Source of the DNA: JBCDGZ01 sp038750655
GTDB lineage: Bacteria > Bacteroidota > Bacteroidia > Chitinophagales > Saprospiraceae
Assembly (NCBI GenBank): GCA_038750655.1
Contig: JBCDGZ010000041.1
Span: forward strand, 1-50,752
Length of the DNA: 50,752 nucleotides
Direction of reading: 5' to 3'
The notes under the pieces were generated by a model that made no database searches, had not been told where the DNA came from, and worked only from the letters and a program-made list of their open reading frames with translations. The position numbers and the translations under genes were made by a program. This document shows positions 33,201 through 41,081 of this stretch, in pieces (positions within the stretch are counted from its first letter, which is position 1; every line of letters begins with the position of its first letter).

Positions 33201-34842
33201 TTTTAACGGGCAAGCGCCTTACACTTACACTTGGCAGAATACCATCAATAGCCTCAATGGCTCCGGCACGATTGCTACGGAGGGAGGGAGTGCGACGCTC
33301 AGCGGCTTGCCCGCCGGGCAGTACGCCATTACCCTTACCGACCCCTGGGGAACGGCGGTCATTGCGGCCACCATCAGCGATCCTGAGCCGATTTTGATCG
33401 ATATGATCTCCGAAAATGCAGCCAGCTGTTTTGGCTTCTGCGATGGGGCGATAGAGATTGCGGCCCGAGGAGGGACCGGACCTTATCAATACCGCTGGGC
33501 GCAGGGGGGCAATAGCCCTGCCTTGGCTGATCTTTGTGCGGGTATTTACGAGGTGACGGTAGGAGATGCCAACGGCTGTACGGCTACTTTCCAACTGCCG
33601 GTAGAGCAGCCGGCGGAGTTTATTGCTACCGCAGTGCAGGACCGTGCGGTGCTTTGTTTTGGCGAAGCGAATGGTCAGGCAACGGTGAGTACAAATGGTT
33701 CGCCGATTGGTTGGTTATGGGACAATGGGGAGCAAACGGCGACGGCTCTTGGCTTGGAAGCGGGGCTGCATCAGGTGACCGTGACCAATCAGGATGGCTG
33801 TGAGGACATTACGCAAGTGTTGATTGAAGAACCCGGGTTCCCCCTTTCGGCAACTATTGCTGTGGATAATCCAGTGTCCTGTTTTGGTAGTGAGGATGGT
33901 GTTCTGTTGGCCAATCCAGCGGGTGGAGAGGGCTATGAATTTCTGTGGAGCAATGGTAGTACGGAGTCCACAGCGACGGGCCTGACGGCAGGCTGGCATT
34001 ACTTGACGCTGGAAGATGCCAACGGCTGTCAATTTTTCGACTCCATCCAACTCATCGAACCCGATTTGATCAGTGCCTCTTTGGCTACCATCGATGTGAC
34101 TTGCTGGGAGGGCGAGCAGAGTGGATCGCTCTGGGCGACTCAAACGATGGGCGGAGTAGGGCCTTATCTGTATGCTTTGGATGGGGCTGTTTTTAGTCCT
34201 ATTGATAGTTTTGGGCAGTTGTTGGCCGGGAGTTATGATCTGATTATTCAGGATGCCGCAGGCTGTGAGGAGCGTTTCGAGGCTCGTATTGAGGCTCCCG
34301 AGGTGGTGACCATGAGTTTGGGAAAAGATGATACTGTAAAATTGGGCGATAGCATTAAGATACAACCCAATACCAATAATGTTAATCTTCGCTACCTGTG
34401 GACCAGCCTTGGCGCCATCCCCTGCGATACCTGTGAAACGAATTATTTCAAACCCACTAATACGACTACCTACAGCCTAACCGTCGTAGATACCCTTACC
34501 GGCTGCTCGACAAGTGATGAAATTACGATTACGGTCGATAAGGCCAGAGGAGTATACATTCCCAATATCTTTACGCCAAATGGCGATGGGCAAAACGATG
34601 TCTTTACCATTTATGCCGATGGAAGTGTGGCCAATATCAACTCCTTCCGCATTTTTAGCCGCTGGGGCGAACTGATTTTTGAATCTCGTGATGGGTTTCC
34701 AAATAGTGATGAGCACGGTTGGAAGGGAATTTATCGGGGGGCGGATATGGATGCTGGGGTTTACCTCTACACGGCTGAAATCAGGTTTATCGATGACGTA
34801 GTGCGGGTCTTCAAAGGAGATGTGACGCTGGTGAGAGATTAG
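30226..34842 (+). CDS. Giant SprB-like adhesin with gliding-motility C-terminal domain
   Basis: 1538 residues. Signal peptide 1-31 (LINLFFLLPILLSAQ). Residues ~180-310 and ~325-470 are two copies of a PPC-like beta domain (CDAIDLGLLPSGGQLGDA, CDATDMGTVPENG). From ~485 follow five copies of a ~45-residue unit starting ICFG/LCFGE and ending NGCDST/SGCDST, interleaved with SprB repeats (YSYLWSDGQATATATGL, PYTYTWQNTIN, YQYRWAQGG, YEFLWSNGSTEST). The last ~100 residues are the gliding-motility-associated (type B, CHU_C) domain (YIPNIFTPNGDGQNDVFTIY, FRIFSRWGELIFES, GVYLYTAEI). In Flavobacterium SprB is the mobile adhesin for gliding; a similar role is inference. The first 1.2 kb uses C-ending codons, the rest does not. 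Confidence 0.9.
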   Translation: MMPLQYRLKKLYSVRFTLINLFFLLPILLSAQANIELTVNGATVATTCSDILSGPDIRWGVTVNGGPRVVYPAVAVCFTDPPFTQYSASYDCLDDVPATVEVCFTVFEDDSFLCNLNNLDCQERICDNFAIPPDDTPANHTLSLPAGLSSSGTLDFTITNDRNYIGGLNDFPCDAIDLGLLPSGGQLGDASLSNYNNFCGTNLNEPRPENDGGWFNDHGVWFRFTTSANPSGVINLNAINDPEQRGDTLNIQIAVYESSDGTCTGTFDLVRSWDRGAEFDEQLPLECPKPNTTYFVVVDGRWVFGQGTERGWFGLEIDDNVATEGPDFICDATDMGTVPENGSTAVADQSNFCATRIGERQPSAFVAQRTVWYRFDPPSSGHVQIDVISDLAPPDGNDIDLQIAVFHTADNDCTSRMLEVESVYTYADYDEQLILECLTLGKSYWIMIDGAGRNTAGIFDITVSDAGDLPPQFQTTLDEIICDGDSLVVGDTTFFTTTTFQEIIVASNGCDSLVEGTLMVMPNSDEQIDTTICFGTTISVGTATYTSTGIYETTVPAANGCDSIITTNLVVADELSVTATMTAEASGYLDPDGTAGAVATGGDGNYSYLWSDGQATATATGLLGGQDYCVTVTDGNGCTAEDCVLIFFPSNIFSLVVNDTVDCHGDVDGSLTIFISNGAWPYDFDWENGDGSLSGSGVVATEGGSATIDNLAPGNYSFTITDNFGIASAFGEVVEPDPIVTQLDETLCFGESLSVGSTVYSGSGPINELLVSAKGCDSTVVGDLLILAEISTSLNETLCFGETLTVGSAVYNASGPISEVLTAASGCDSTVTGDLFIHPEVRTDQQITVCAGGSITVGTTIYDSSGQYTEVLTAATGCDSTVNTDFTVLQELVVNTVLSQEASALWVGDGEATALALGGSGNYSYAWSDGQSNMVATGLEGGRNYCVTVTDDIGCSAEACVVILFPSDIRHTIVNDTVDCIGDANGSLVFTAFNGQAPYTYTWQNTINSLNGSGTIATEGGSATLSGLPAGQYAITLTDPWGTAVIAATISDPEPILIDMISENAASCFGFCDGAIEIAARGGTGPYQYRWAQGGNSPALADLCAGIYEVTVGDANGCTATFQLPVEQPAEFIATAVQDRAVLCFGEANGQATVSTNGSPIGWLWDNGEQTATALGLEAGLHQVTVTNQDGCEDITQVLIEEPGFPLSATIAVDNPVSCFGSEDGVLLANPAGGEGYEFLWSNGSTESTATGLTAGWHYLTLEDANGCQFFDSIQLIEPDLISASLATIDVTCWEGEQSGSLWATQTMGGVGPYLYALDGAVFSPIDSFGQLLAGSYDLIIQDAAGCEERFEARIEAPEVVTMSLGKDDTVKLGDSIKIQPNTNNVNLRYLWTSLGAIPCDTCETNYFKPTNTTTYSLTVVDTLTGCSTSDEITITVDKARGVYIPNIFTPNGDGQNDVFTIYADGSVANINSFRIFSRWGELIFESRDGFPNSDEHGWKGIYRGADMDAGVYLYTAEIRFIDDVVRVFKGDVTLVRD

Positions 34843-35219
34843 CGATTTTTGAATTCGTTCCAATAAACAACTAGGCAAAAAAGGAGGGCAAAGACGATGT
34901 TCAATCGGCCGTGCAATAGCAGATCGGGGACTAGGGTGAATTCAATGACATTCATGGTCATGACGATAAAAATCTGGAAGAGGGCGGCGTAGCGCGATTG
35001 TATGCCGCTCCATACCCAGAGTACCATCAGCAATTCCGAAACACCGATGGCCTTGGTGGCCAGAAAGGCCCATTCTTCGCCCAGGATGCGCCCAACGATC
35101 TCCTGATGGCGTGGTACGAAGTTCAATAGCTTGCAATACAGCCCATTGACCAACCATACCCCTCCGATGGCGAAGTTGACTCCTTTTTTACGCCAATTCC
35201 AACTGCCTTCGGCCCCCAT
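34839..35219 (-). CDS. DoxX-like small membrane protein
   Basis: 126 residues with four hydrophobic segments (FAIGGVWLVNGLYCKLL, FLATKAIGVSELLMVLWVWSG, ALFQIFIVMTMNVIEFTL, IVFALLFCLVVYW), the layout of DoxX/DoxD-like proteins. WNWRKKGVNFAIGGVWLVNGLYCKLLNF is the usual first helix. Roles are mostly unknown; some act in oxidative stress. Its ATG overlaps the stop of the thioesterase gene (TAATG), so both are coupled. Its last codons overlap the end of the convergent adhesin gene by 4 nt. Confidence 0.75.
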   Translation of the reverse strand: MGAEGSWNWRKKGVNFAIGGVWLVNGLYCKLLNFVPRHQEIVGRILGEEWAFLATKAIGVSELLMVLWVWSGIQSRYAALFQIFIVMTMNVIEFTLVPDLLLHGRLNIVFALLFCLVVYWNEFKNR

Positions 35220-35716
35220 TACCCTTGAAAAAACGGATTGTCCGCTTTTTGCTTACTGCCATCAAAAACCCGAATGGCAATCACCTCTGACTCCGCTGTC
35301 TTGACCCCCTGCGAATAGGTAGCACAAGCTAGCGTCGTCACCCGATTTTTGACCGAGATGACCCGAGCACGCAGCTCAACGGGGTGCAGGTTAGAAGTTG
35401 GTTTGAGGTATTTGATGTTCAGCGTGCCGGTGGCGTAGCGGTACTCTGGTTCCGAGTCTAGCCCACGGCCTTCGGCAGCATAGGCATGTGCCATCGCCGT
35501 CCCCATGCAGTGACAGTCGATGAGCGTAGCCAGTATGCCGCCATTGAGAATGTTTTTCCAGCCGTGATATTTAGTCTCTGGTTGCCAAAAGCAGACGCTT
35601 TCTTCGCCTTCCCAATAGCTTTTGATTTGCAGGCCTTCGTGATTGTCCGCACCGCAGCCGTAGCAGACATTGCCAGGCATATGGTCTTGAAAGTAGGTGG
35701 GGATTTGTTTTTCCAT
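35219..35716 (-). CDS. Hotdog-fold thioesterase, PaaI-like
   Basis: 165 residues. The hotdog signature is WKNILNGGILATLIDCHCMGTAMAH (near 55-80; Asp is the catalytic candidate), then GTLNIKYLKPTSNLHPVELRARV, KNRVTTLACATY. An N-terminal CYGCGADNHEGLQIKSYWEGEE with Cys pairs is common in this subfamily. It would hydrolyse an acyl-CoA; the substrate is unknown. A minus-strand -7 element TATGTTTG lies 35 nt before the ATG. Confidence 0.82.
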   Translation of the reverse strand: MEKQIPTYFQDHMPGNVCYGCGADNHEGLQIKSYWEGEESVCFWQPETKYHGWKNILNGGILATLIDCHCMGTAMAHAYAAEGRGLDSEPEYRYATGTLNIKYLKPTSNLHPVELRARVISVKNRVTTLACATYSQGVKTAESEVIAIRVFDGSKQKADNPFFQG

Positions 35717-35750
35717 AGTTCATTCGGAATGGTTGATGGTCGGTAAATTA

Positions 35751-35758
35751 CAAACATA
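35751..35758 (-). promoter_or_regulatory. Candidate -7 element of the thioesterase gene
   Basis: CAAACATA on the plus strand reads TATGTTTG on the minus strand, a full match to TAnnTTTG. It lies about 35 nt before the start codon at 35716. The upstream TTG element is not obvious. Confidence 0.45.
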
Positions 35759-35779
35759 TTCTAAATAAAGGGCTTACTT

Positions 35780-36646
35780 TCATTCCAATATGATCGTAAA
35801 TCCTTGGTAGTACTTTTCGTGCTCAGCTGAATACAGAAAATTTAAGGCGCCCTTATTATATATTTCCATCAAAATGCGCTGGGGTTTATAGCCAATATGT
35901 TTTTCAACGAACTGCTCCATGGGCTCCTTATTGACATAGGCTTGGTAAAATGGACTATTCAATGCAAAGTCGTAATGAAAAATAGGGAGCACGACAGCGT
36001 CATTCTTTTTTGATCCTACATACTTCCACTGCTGATCGTAGAGGTAGTACAGCGTATCATTGTATACTTGGTAGGAGGAATCCTCTTCTAGTTCGCCTTC
36101 TTCCTCGCTTTCGTCTGTCTGATCACAGCAAACGGAGTAGTGGAGCAGCCCATTTTTATGGTAGTAGTTCTTATGATATTCTAAAACGCTCGATCGTTTA
36201 CACATCTGCTCTATCAAGGTATGATCGCTTAAACGCTCATAATAAAGTTGACACAGCGTACCATATCCCTCTCCACCGCTTTCCGTCAAAAAGCCATTTT
36301 TGTACATCCAGTATTCGCCATTGATGAATATTGAATGATTGATAATAGAATCTAGAATCGGGGCCTGCGTAAGGGAATCATAGCAGGCAAACCATTTATC
36401 ACTCAGTGAAATAGAATGGGTAGTAAAATCAATTTCCTTGAGATCAATGGGTTCATTCATGCCTCCTTCTTCCGCCAGGACATCGATGATATGAATAAAC
36501 TCGATGTCAAAGCTATCAATTTGCGTACTGGAAAGAAAGTAAATGGAGTCCGTTTGGCCGAAATCTAAGGGATGCTGAGCTGGGCTAGTCCATGCTGCTC
36601 CTAATACAAAGAGGATAAAAAAGTGTTTCAAATTTATCAATTTCAT
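35780..36646 (-). CDS. Secreted protein, unknown (MORN/antitoxin-like strands)
   Basis: 288 residues with a signal peptide (MKLINLKHFFILFVLGAAWTSPAQ). The mature part contains EYWMYKNGFLTESGGEGYGTLC and YHKNYYHKNGLLHYSVCC, short tyrosine- and glycine-rich units, and a very acidic stretch (DQTDESEEEGELEEDSS). I recognise no family. Its start lies 2 nt after the stop of the DinB-like gene, so the two are one transcript. Confidence 0.65.
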   Translation of the reverse strand: MKLINLKHFFILFVLGAAWTSPAQHPLDFGQTDSIYFLSSTQIDSFDIEFIHIIDVLAEEGGMNEPIDLKEIDFTTHSISLSDKWFACYDSLTQAPILDSIINHSIFINGEYWMYKNGFLTESGGEGYGTLCQLYYERLSDHTLIEQMCKRSSVLEYHKNYYHKNGLLHYSVCCDQTDESEEEGELEEDSSYQVYNDTLYYLYDQQWKYVGSKKNDAVVLPIFHYDFALNSPFYQAYVNKEPMEQFVEKHIGYKPQRILMEIYNKGALNFLYSAEHEKYYQGFTIILE

Positions 36647-36648
36647 AC

Positions 36649-37173
36649 CTAACGATGCAAAAAGCTAAGATAGTCCACCCAAGGGCCCGTTTCTTCCTTT
36701 TGATTCTTGGCAATGACTCGCGTCAATTGATGGATATGGCTTAGGTCATGTACCGACCAGGTAGCTAATAACTGTTGGAGGGTTACGGCTCCAAAGGCAG
36801 GATGGATGCCTTCGCGCTTAAGATTTTCTTCGCTCAAGTCAAAACTGCGCAATGTATTAAGGCTTGCTTTTCGGAGTTGGGCGAATTCCTTTATCAATTG
36901 ATCCAAAGTTTTCCCTACACTCTCTCGCTCTTGAGCGAAGCGATCAAAGGGGGTAAAGGTTTTGTCTGCACGGTCGCTGAGAATGATCTGCGCCCGAGGA
37001 ATCCAATCGGTTTTTTCTCCGTGAACCATGTGCCCAACAATATCATAAGGACTCCAAGTCTCGCCACCCTCATTTTGGTGAACCCAAGATGTAGGAAGAT
37101 GATCAAGTAGGGCGTGAAAGATTGTTGGGGTGCTTTGAAGAGTAGAAAAGATAGTATTTAGATGGAAAGACAT
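36649..37173 (-). CDS. DinB-family protein
   Basis: 174 residues, four-helix-bundle DinB_2-like protein. YDIVGHMVHGEKTDWIPRA (His near 47-50) and WSVHDLSHIHQLTR (His near 140-147) supply the metal-binding histidines. Members include bacillithiol- or mycothiol-dependent transferases and many uncharacterised enzymes; no function is assigned. The 5' neighbour is an inverted repeat and the TonB receptor. Confidence 0.8.
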   Translation of the reverse strand: MSFHLNTIFSTLQSTPTIFHALLDHLPTSWVHQNEGGETWSPYDIVGHMVHGEKTDWIPRAQIILSDRADKTFTPFDRFAQERESVGKTLDQLIKEFAQLRKASLNTLRSFDLSEENLKREGIHPAFGAVTLQQLLATWSVHDLSHIHQLTRVIAKNQKEETGPWVDYLSFLHR

Positions 37174-37216
37174 ACCGTTCTATTTTTTCTAGAACGATCA
37201 GCGCACGGGATTGTTT

Positions 37217-37253
37217 GGCCATAGTTGCCGCATCGCCTACGGCAACTATGGCC
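37217..37253. repeat. Perfect palindrome between DinB-like and TonB-receptor genes
   Basis: GGCCATAGTTGCCG (37217-37230) pairs perfectly over 14 bp with CGGCAACTATGGCC (37240-37253), loop CATCGCCTA. It sits 7 nt after the stop of the TonB receptor gene, so it could stop transcription of that gene, but there is no T-run on the minus strand. It may be a dispersed palindromic element. Confidence 0.6.
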
Positions 37254-37260
37254 CCACTAG

Positions 37261-39525
37261 CTAAAACTCTACATCCAACCGCATCGTCACATTCCGAGGA
37301 GCTTGCAGCTGCCCCGGACGATCCGAATAGGCTTTATTGGTTAAGTTTCGACCAATGAAGGATAACTTTGTAAAAGGCGTTACCTGATAGCCAATCCGTG
37401 CTCCTAAAAGCAGATAGCCGCCTCGATTGTTCTCGCGGAAATCCCGAACACCCGGTAGGACAAACTCAAGGACCCGGTCGACGGCCTCCATTTCGCTATT
37501 ATAAATCAGCTCCGCACCGACGGTCAAGCGATTGTAGGTCGTTTGGATATCGGCCTTGACGGCGTGGCGGAAGCGGTATTTGAGGATATTGTAATCTGCT
37601 GAGGAGGCCAGCGAATCCTCGGCTGTAAATTCTTTGAATCGAGGATCGATGTAGGTGTAGCCGGCCAGGACGTAGGTTTTACCGCCCAGTAGCTTGCCCT
37701 CGCCCGCCACCGACAGATCGATTCCTTTGATCACCGTATTGCCCACATTGCGCGATTGGAAGCCAAACAGGCGACCGTCGAAGGTGAATTCCATCATATC
37801 TTCATACTCCATCCAAAAGAGCGCAGCATCCACGTAGCCCTGCCAGCCACCCAGTCGCAGCCCTTGTTTGATACCGATTTCGGCACTCCACCCCGTCTCT
37901 GAACTCAGGTCGGGATTGGGGAAAACTCGAATGAAGCCCGCCACCGTTTCGATGTATTTTTCGGCGAGGGTCGGAAAGCGATAGCCCTGGCCCCAGGAGG
38001 CGCGCAGGAAGGTCGATTCACTCGCTTGATAGTTCAGGCCGAGGCGGAAAACAGGCTTGGCCTCGGTGGCCTCCCCGCCGGGAATGGTATCCGTGCCCAC
38101 CAGCTCAGGCCCCTCGATGGTATTGCGTTCATAGCGGGCACCAAGGGAGATATTGAGGCGGTCGAAAAACTTCTTCTCGAACTGCATGTAGGCAGATAGG
38201 TTGGTCGTGTTGTAAGTCGTATCGCCGTAGAGTTCGGAGGTGACGCCGGAGATGATCCCGACGACTCCGGCGGTGTAGACCAGATCGATGCCTTCAAAGC
38301 GCCGCTGGAATTGGTACTCCGAATAGAGGAGGGAGGAGCTATTGGATTGCGCGTCAGAGTTGTCGTTGATGATGCCATTGTAGCGGCCTTGGATGCGGTG
38401 GCGGTTGCCCGATTTATCGAAATAGTTGATAAAGGGGGTGAGGTTGTAGCGGAACCTTTCGGAGCTGGTCAGGGTGGTGCTATCGGGTTGATAGGCTCCA
38501 CTTTCGCCGTCGCGCCAGTAGAAAAAGCCAGTGCCTTCGCCCTTGTTGAAGTTGCCGTTCATGCCGAAGGTCAGCCGGTCCGTTGCGCGGTATTGGGTGG
38601 CGAAGCTGAGGCGGCCGTAGCGGTTGGTTGAGGTTTGGTTAAAACTGCGGCGGTAGAGGCCATAGCCTCCGGCGACCAGATCAAGTTTTTTGATTTTTTG
38701 GCGATGGGAGAAGCTGATGCCCGTTTCGTAGGGAGCGCGGACGCCATCGCCCCACCAGGCGCGGCTTTCGTCTTTGGGTTTCATGCTATGGTTGTAGAAT
38801 AGGGCGGCTTTGGTCACGGGTTTGGAGGTGGCGTAGGCGGTGCGGACGTTGATGATGCCGTTGAGGGCCGAGGAGCCGTACAGCGCCGAGGAAGCGCCTT
38901 TGATGACCTCCATTTGGCCGACGTGTTCGACGGGAATATCATCCCAGTTGGGGAAGCCGGCGTCGGCTTGCAGGGCGGGGATGTCGTCGACCAGCAGCAG
39001 TACGCGGCTGCCCGCGCCGTAGGACCAGCCGGACCCTCCGCGAATATTGGCTTGCCCATCAACGATAGAAACGCCCGGAATTTTTTCCAACACCTCATCA
39101 ATAGAAGTCGAGTTAACCGCATCGAGAAGGCGCGGTTTGATCACCTCCATCGAGACGGTCACCTCGCCCAGGGGTTTTTCGTACTTTCCGCTGGTTACGG
39201 TGACGGCGTTCAAAAGGGTCGCCTCTTCGTCGAGGCTGAAGTTCAGTTGGCGGCTTTCACCACTGTTCAAACTAATTTTTTCGCTAATTGTCTCAAAGCC
39301 GATATAACTGACTTCGATTTGGTAATCTCCGGCTGGAATTTTGAGCTCGAAAGCGCCATTGAGGTCCGTTGTGGCCCCTTTTCCGGCAATTATTACCGAG
39401 GCGCCAATCAGCGGTTCATTTGATGCTTTGGCCGACACAATTCCGGAGAGGGTAGCTTCTTGAGCGATGACAGAAGAGAGAAAAAGAAGGTATAATACGC
39501 TGAAAGACAGCAATTTGAGTTTCAT
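37261..39525 (-). CDS. TonB-dependent outer membrane receptor
   Basis: 754 residues from the ATG at 39525 (an ATG at 39534 adds three residues); signal peptide KLKLLSFSVLYLLFLSSVIAQ. Then a carboxypeptidase-like regulatory domain (ATLSGIVSAKASNEPLIGASV ... TDLNGAFELKIPAGDYQIEVSYIGF), a plug domain from ~105 (VNSTSIDEVLEKIPGVSIVDGQANIRGGSGWSYGAGSRVLLLVDDIP) and a 22-strand barrel from ~225 to the end (TFLRASWGQGYRFPTLAEKYIET; YTYIDPRF; final FIGRNLTNKAYSDRPGQLQAPRN). No SusD partner is encoded nearby, so I think of siderophore, cobalamin or metal import rather than glycans. The substrate is unknown. Confidence 0.9.
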   Translation of the reverse strand: MKLKLLSFSVLYLLFLSSVIAQEATLSGIVSAKASNEPLIGASVIIAGKGATTDLNGAFELKIPAGDYQIEVSYIGFETISEKISLNSGESRQLNFSLDEEATLLNAVTVTSGKYEKPLGEVTVSMEVIKPRLLDAVNSTSIDEVLEKIPGVSIVDGQANIRGGSGWSYGAGSRVLLLVDDIPALQADAGFPNWDDIPVEHVGQMEVIKGASSALYGSSALNGIINVRTAYATSKPVTKAALFYNHSMKPKDESRAWWGDGVRAPYETGISFSHRQKIKKLDLVAGGYGLYRRSFNQTSTNRYGRLSFATQYRATDRLTFGMNGNFNKGEGTGFFYWRDGESGAYQPDSTTLTSSERFRYNLTPFINYFDKSGNRHRIQGRYNGIINDNSDAQSNSSSLLYSEYQFQRRFEGIDLVYTAGVVGIISGVTSELYGDTTYNTTNLSAYMQFEKKFFDRLNISLGARYERNTIEGPELVGTDTIPGGEATEAKPVFRLGLNYQASESTFLRASWGQGYRFPTLAEKYIETVAGFIRVFPNPDLSSETGWSAEIGIKQGLRLGGWQGYVDAALFWMEYEDMMEFTFDGRLFGFQSRNVGNTVIKGIDLSVAGEGKLLGGKTYVLAGYTYIDPRFKEFTAEDSLASSADYNILKYRFRHAVKADIQTTYNRLTVGAELIYNSEMEAVDRVLEFVLPGVRDFRENNRGGYLLLGARIGYQVTPFTKLSFIGRNLTNKAYSDRPGQLQAPRNVTMRLDVEF

Positions 39526-39612
39526 GCTATTCATGTTGAAATCGTTTGGATCAAGTAAAGTGAATCGGATCAATAATCGCGGGTGTTCACAAATAGCATT
39601 GCCAGGATATGG

Positions 39613-39620
39613 CAAAATTA
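39613..39620 (-). promoter_or_regulatory. Candidate -7 element of the TonB receptor gene
   Basis: CAAAATTA on the plus strand reads TAATTTTG on the minus strand, a full match to TAnnTTTG, about 88 nt before the ATG at 39525. The TTG element is not found, so a regulator may be needed or the match is chance. Confidence 0.35.
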
Positions 39621-39850
39621 CACAATTTATTTAATTTTACTTACGTTAAGGGACGGAAACAAATTATTGATAAGTTATTAATAATTCCGTCAAACTGCTG
39701 AACTAGGCGTTTTTACGTATTACTCCACGGCAGCACTTCGATAAACACCCAATTGTTTTTTCGCTCGAAAAAATTATCCTAACTTCGTTTAAATAACTGC
39801 TTAGGGTGGGCCAAAACTATTCCTCCCACCCTTCACAAAACTTAGATTTT

Positions 39851-40666
39851 ATGAAGCAACTATTAACATTCCTGACTTTATTTATTGTTATTTTTCAGGT
39901 ACAGGCTCAAGATTGTACCCCTGATCAAACCTTCGCCGATTCTGCTATTGGCGTCTATCCTCCTCCTAGCACGATGAGCAATCCCGATCTGGGTATCAAC
40001 GTTGATGCCTGCATCAATGAGCCTTACGAATTTGTCTTTACTTTCGTCGTACCGGAAACCTTTACCATTGGCGGCCCTCCAATCACCCTAGATTCTGTTG
40101 TAGTGGATGCCTCCGATTCCGCCTCGGTAAGTGGATTGCCTAAGGGCCTAAACTGGTCTTGTAATCCTCCCAACTGTAGCTTTGATCCGATCAACGACCC
40201 CATCGCTTGTTTGGTTATCAACGGTACGCCTACTGATGAAAATATGCCCGGTGATTATTCTTTGAAAATCAATGCGACTTTCTTTAATGCACTTACTCCA
40301 TTGACACTGGACCTACCCAATCCATTGCTCAATGATCCTGATGGTGTATACGTGATTACGCTCAAGCCGCAGGGCGAGTGTACCACCAGTACGCAGGAGC
40401 AGTTTGACATCAACTTCTCCATGAAGGCAATGCCCAACCCTTTCAGCTATTTTACCCAGCTGCAAGTACAGTCTACTGTTAATGAGGACGTTAACTTCAT
40501 GGTTACTGACTTGTTGGGCAATCGTGTCCACTGGCAAGAAATTCAACTGGTTCAAGGCCAAAACACCATCGACTTCGATGGCAGCCGACTGGCCAATGGC
40601 ATCTACCTGTTTACGCTGTCTAATGAATATGGACGGAAGACGCAGAAGATGATTGTGAATCGCTAG
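39851..40666 (+). CDS. T9SS-exported protein, small
   Basis: 271 residues from the ATG at 39851 (signal peptide MKQLLTFLTLFIVIFQVQAQ). The central part (ITLDSVVVDASDSASVSGLPKGLNWSCNPPNCSF ... ACLVINGTPTDENMPGDYSLKINATFFNA) is a putative Ig/cadherin-like domain; the end is a type A T9SS tail (AMPNPFSYFTQLQVQS ... FMVTDLLGNRVHW ... LANGIYLFTLSNEYGRKTQKMIVNR). The next gene upstream of 41082 has a related central domain (LSNLPPGLSWEAN ... KICGTPLAVGLYTIEVRVSA), so the two may be distant paralogs. Function unknown. Confidence 0.85.
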   Translation: MKQLLTFLTLFIVIFQVQAQDCTPDQTFADSAIGVYPPPSTMSNPDLGINVDACINEPYEFVFTFVVPETFTIGGPPITLDSVVVDASDSASVSGLPKGLNWSCNPPNCSFDPINDPIACLVINGTPTDENMPGDYSLKINATFFNALTPLTLDLPNPLLNDPDGVYVITLKPQGECTTSTQEQFDINFSMKAMPNPFSYFTQLQVQSTVNEDVNFMVTDLLGNRVHWQEIQLVQGQNTIDFDGSRLANGIYLFTLSNEYGRKTQKMIVNR

Positions 40667-40691
40667 ATTGTTGTTTAAAGATATTTGCATG

Positions 40692-40724
40692 CGCCGCGTT
40701 TCCTGTGAGGAGATGCGGCGTTTT
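40692..40724 (+). terminator. Intrinsic terminator after the small T9SS gene
   Basis: CGCCGCGTTTCCT (40692-40704) pairs with AGGAGATGCGGCG (40708-40720), 13 positions with two G-T wobbles, followed by TTTT. Located 26 nt after the stop codon at 40666. Confidence 0.7.
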
Positions 40725-41081
40725 CCACTCCCTAAATTTTAATTCCTCCCAAATTTTGTAGAATATCCAGAAAATTCTCTACTTTTACCGTACAGAACAA
40801 CCTATCTCTTAACATATCAGCCCCCACACACCCATTATCAGTAAATCCTAAGGTCGCGGTAATCCGCCGAGATTCTATTATTTCCTAAGAACACCTCAGT
40901 TAAAAGTATACGCTTTTGTGCCTTTACAGCCGAGATGAGCGTCTACATATTCGTAAGCATACCGATGGAGAAGCAAAATTACATTGCCAGGGCTTCTACT
41001 GTTTGGATCATGCTGGAATTATGAATCAATTTTCAAATTGACACACTGCGTTTTGGAGTAGTGTGTCCCAAACCGTTACGC
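40725..41081 (+). other. Intergenic region with a start-proximal hairpin
   Basis: About 350 nt without a gene. TACTTTTA near 40775-40785 is a one-mismatch -7 element. Just before the next gene GACACACT (41040-41047) pairs perfectly with AGTGTGTC (41060-41067) with a 12-nt loop; its 3' arm ends 14 nt before the ATG at 41082 and could influence translation initiation. Confidence 0.45.
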
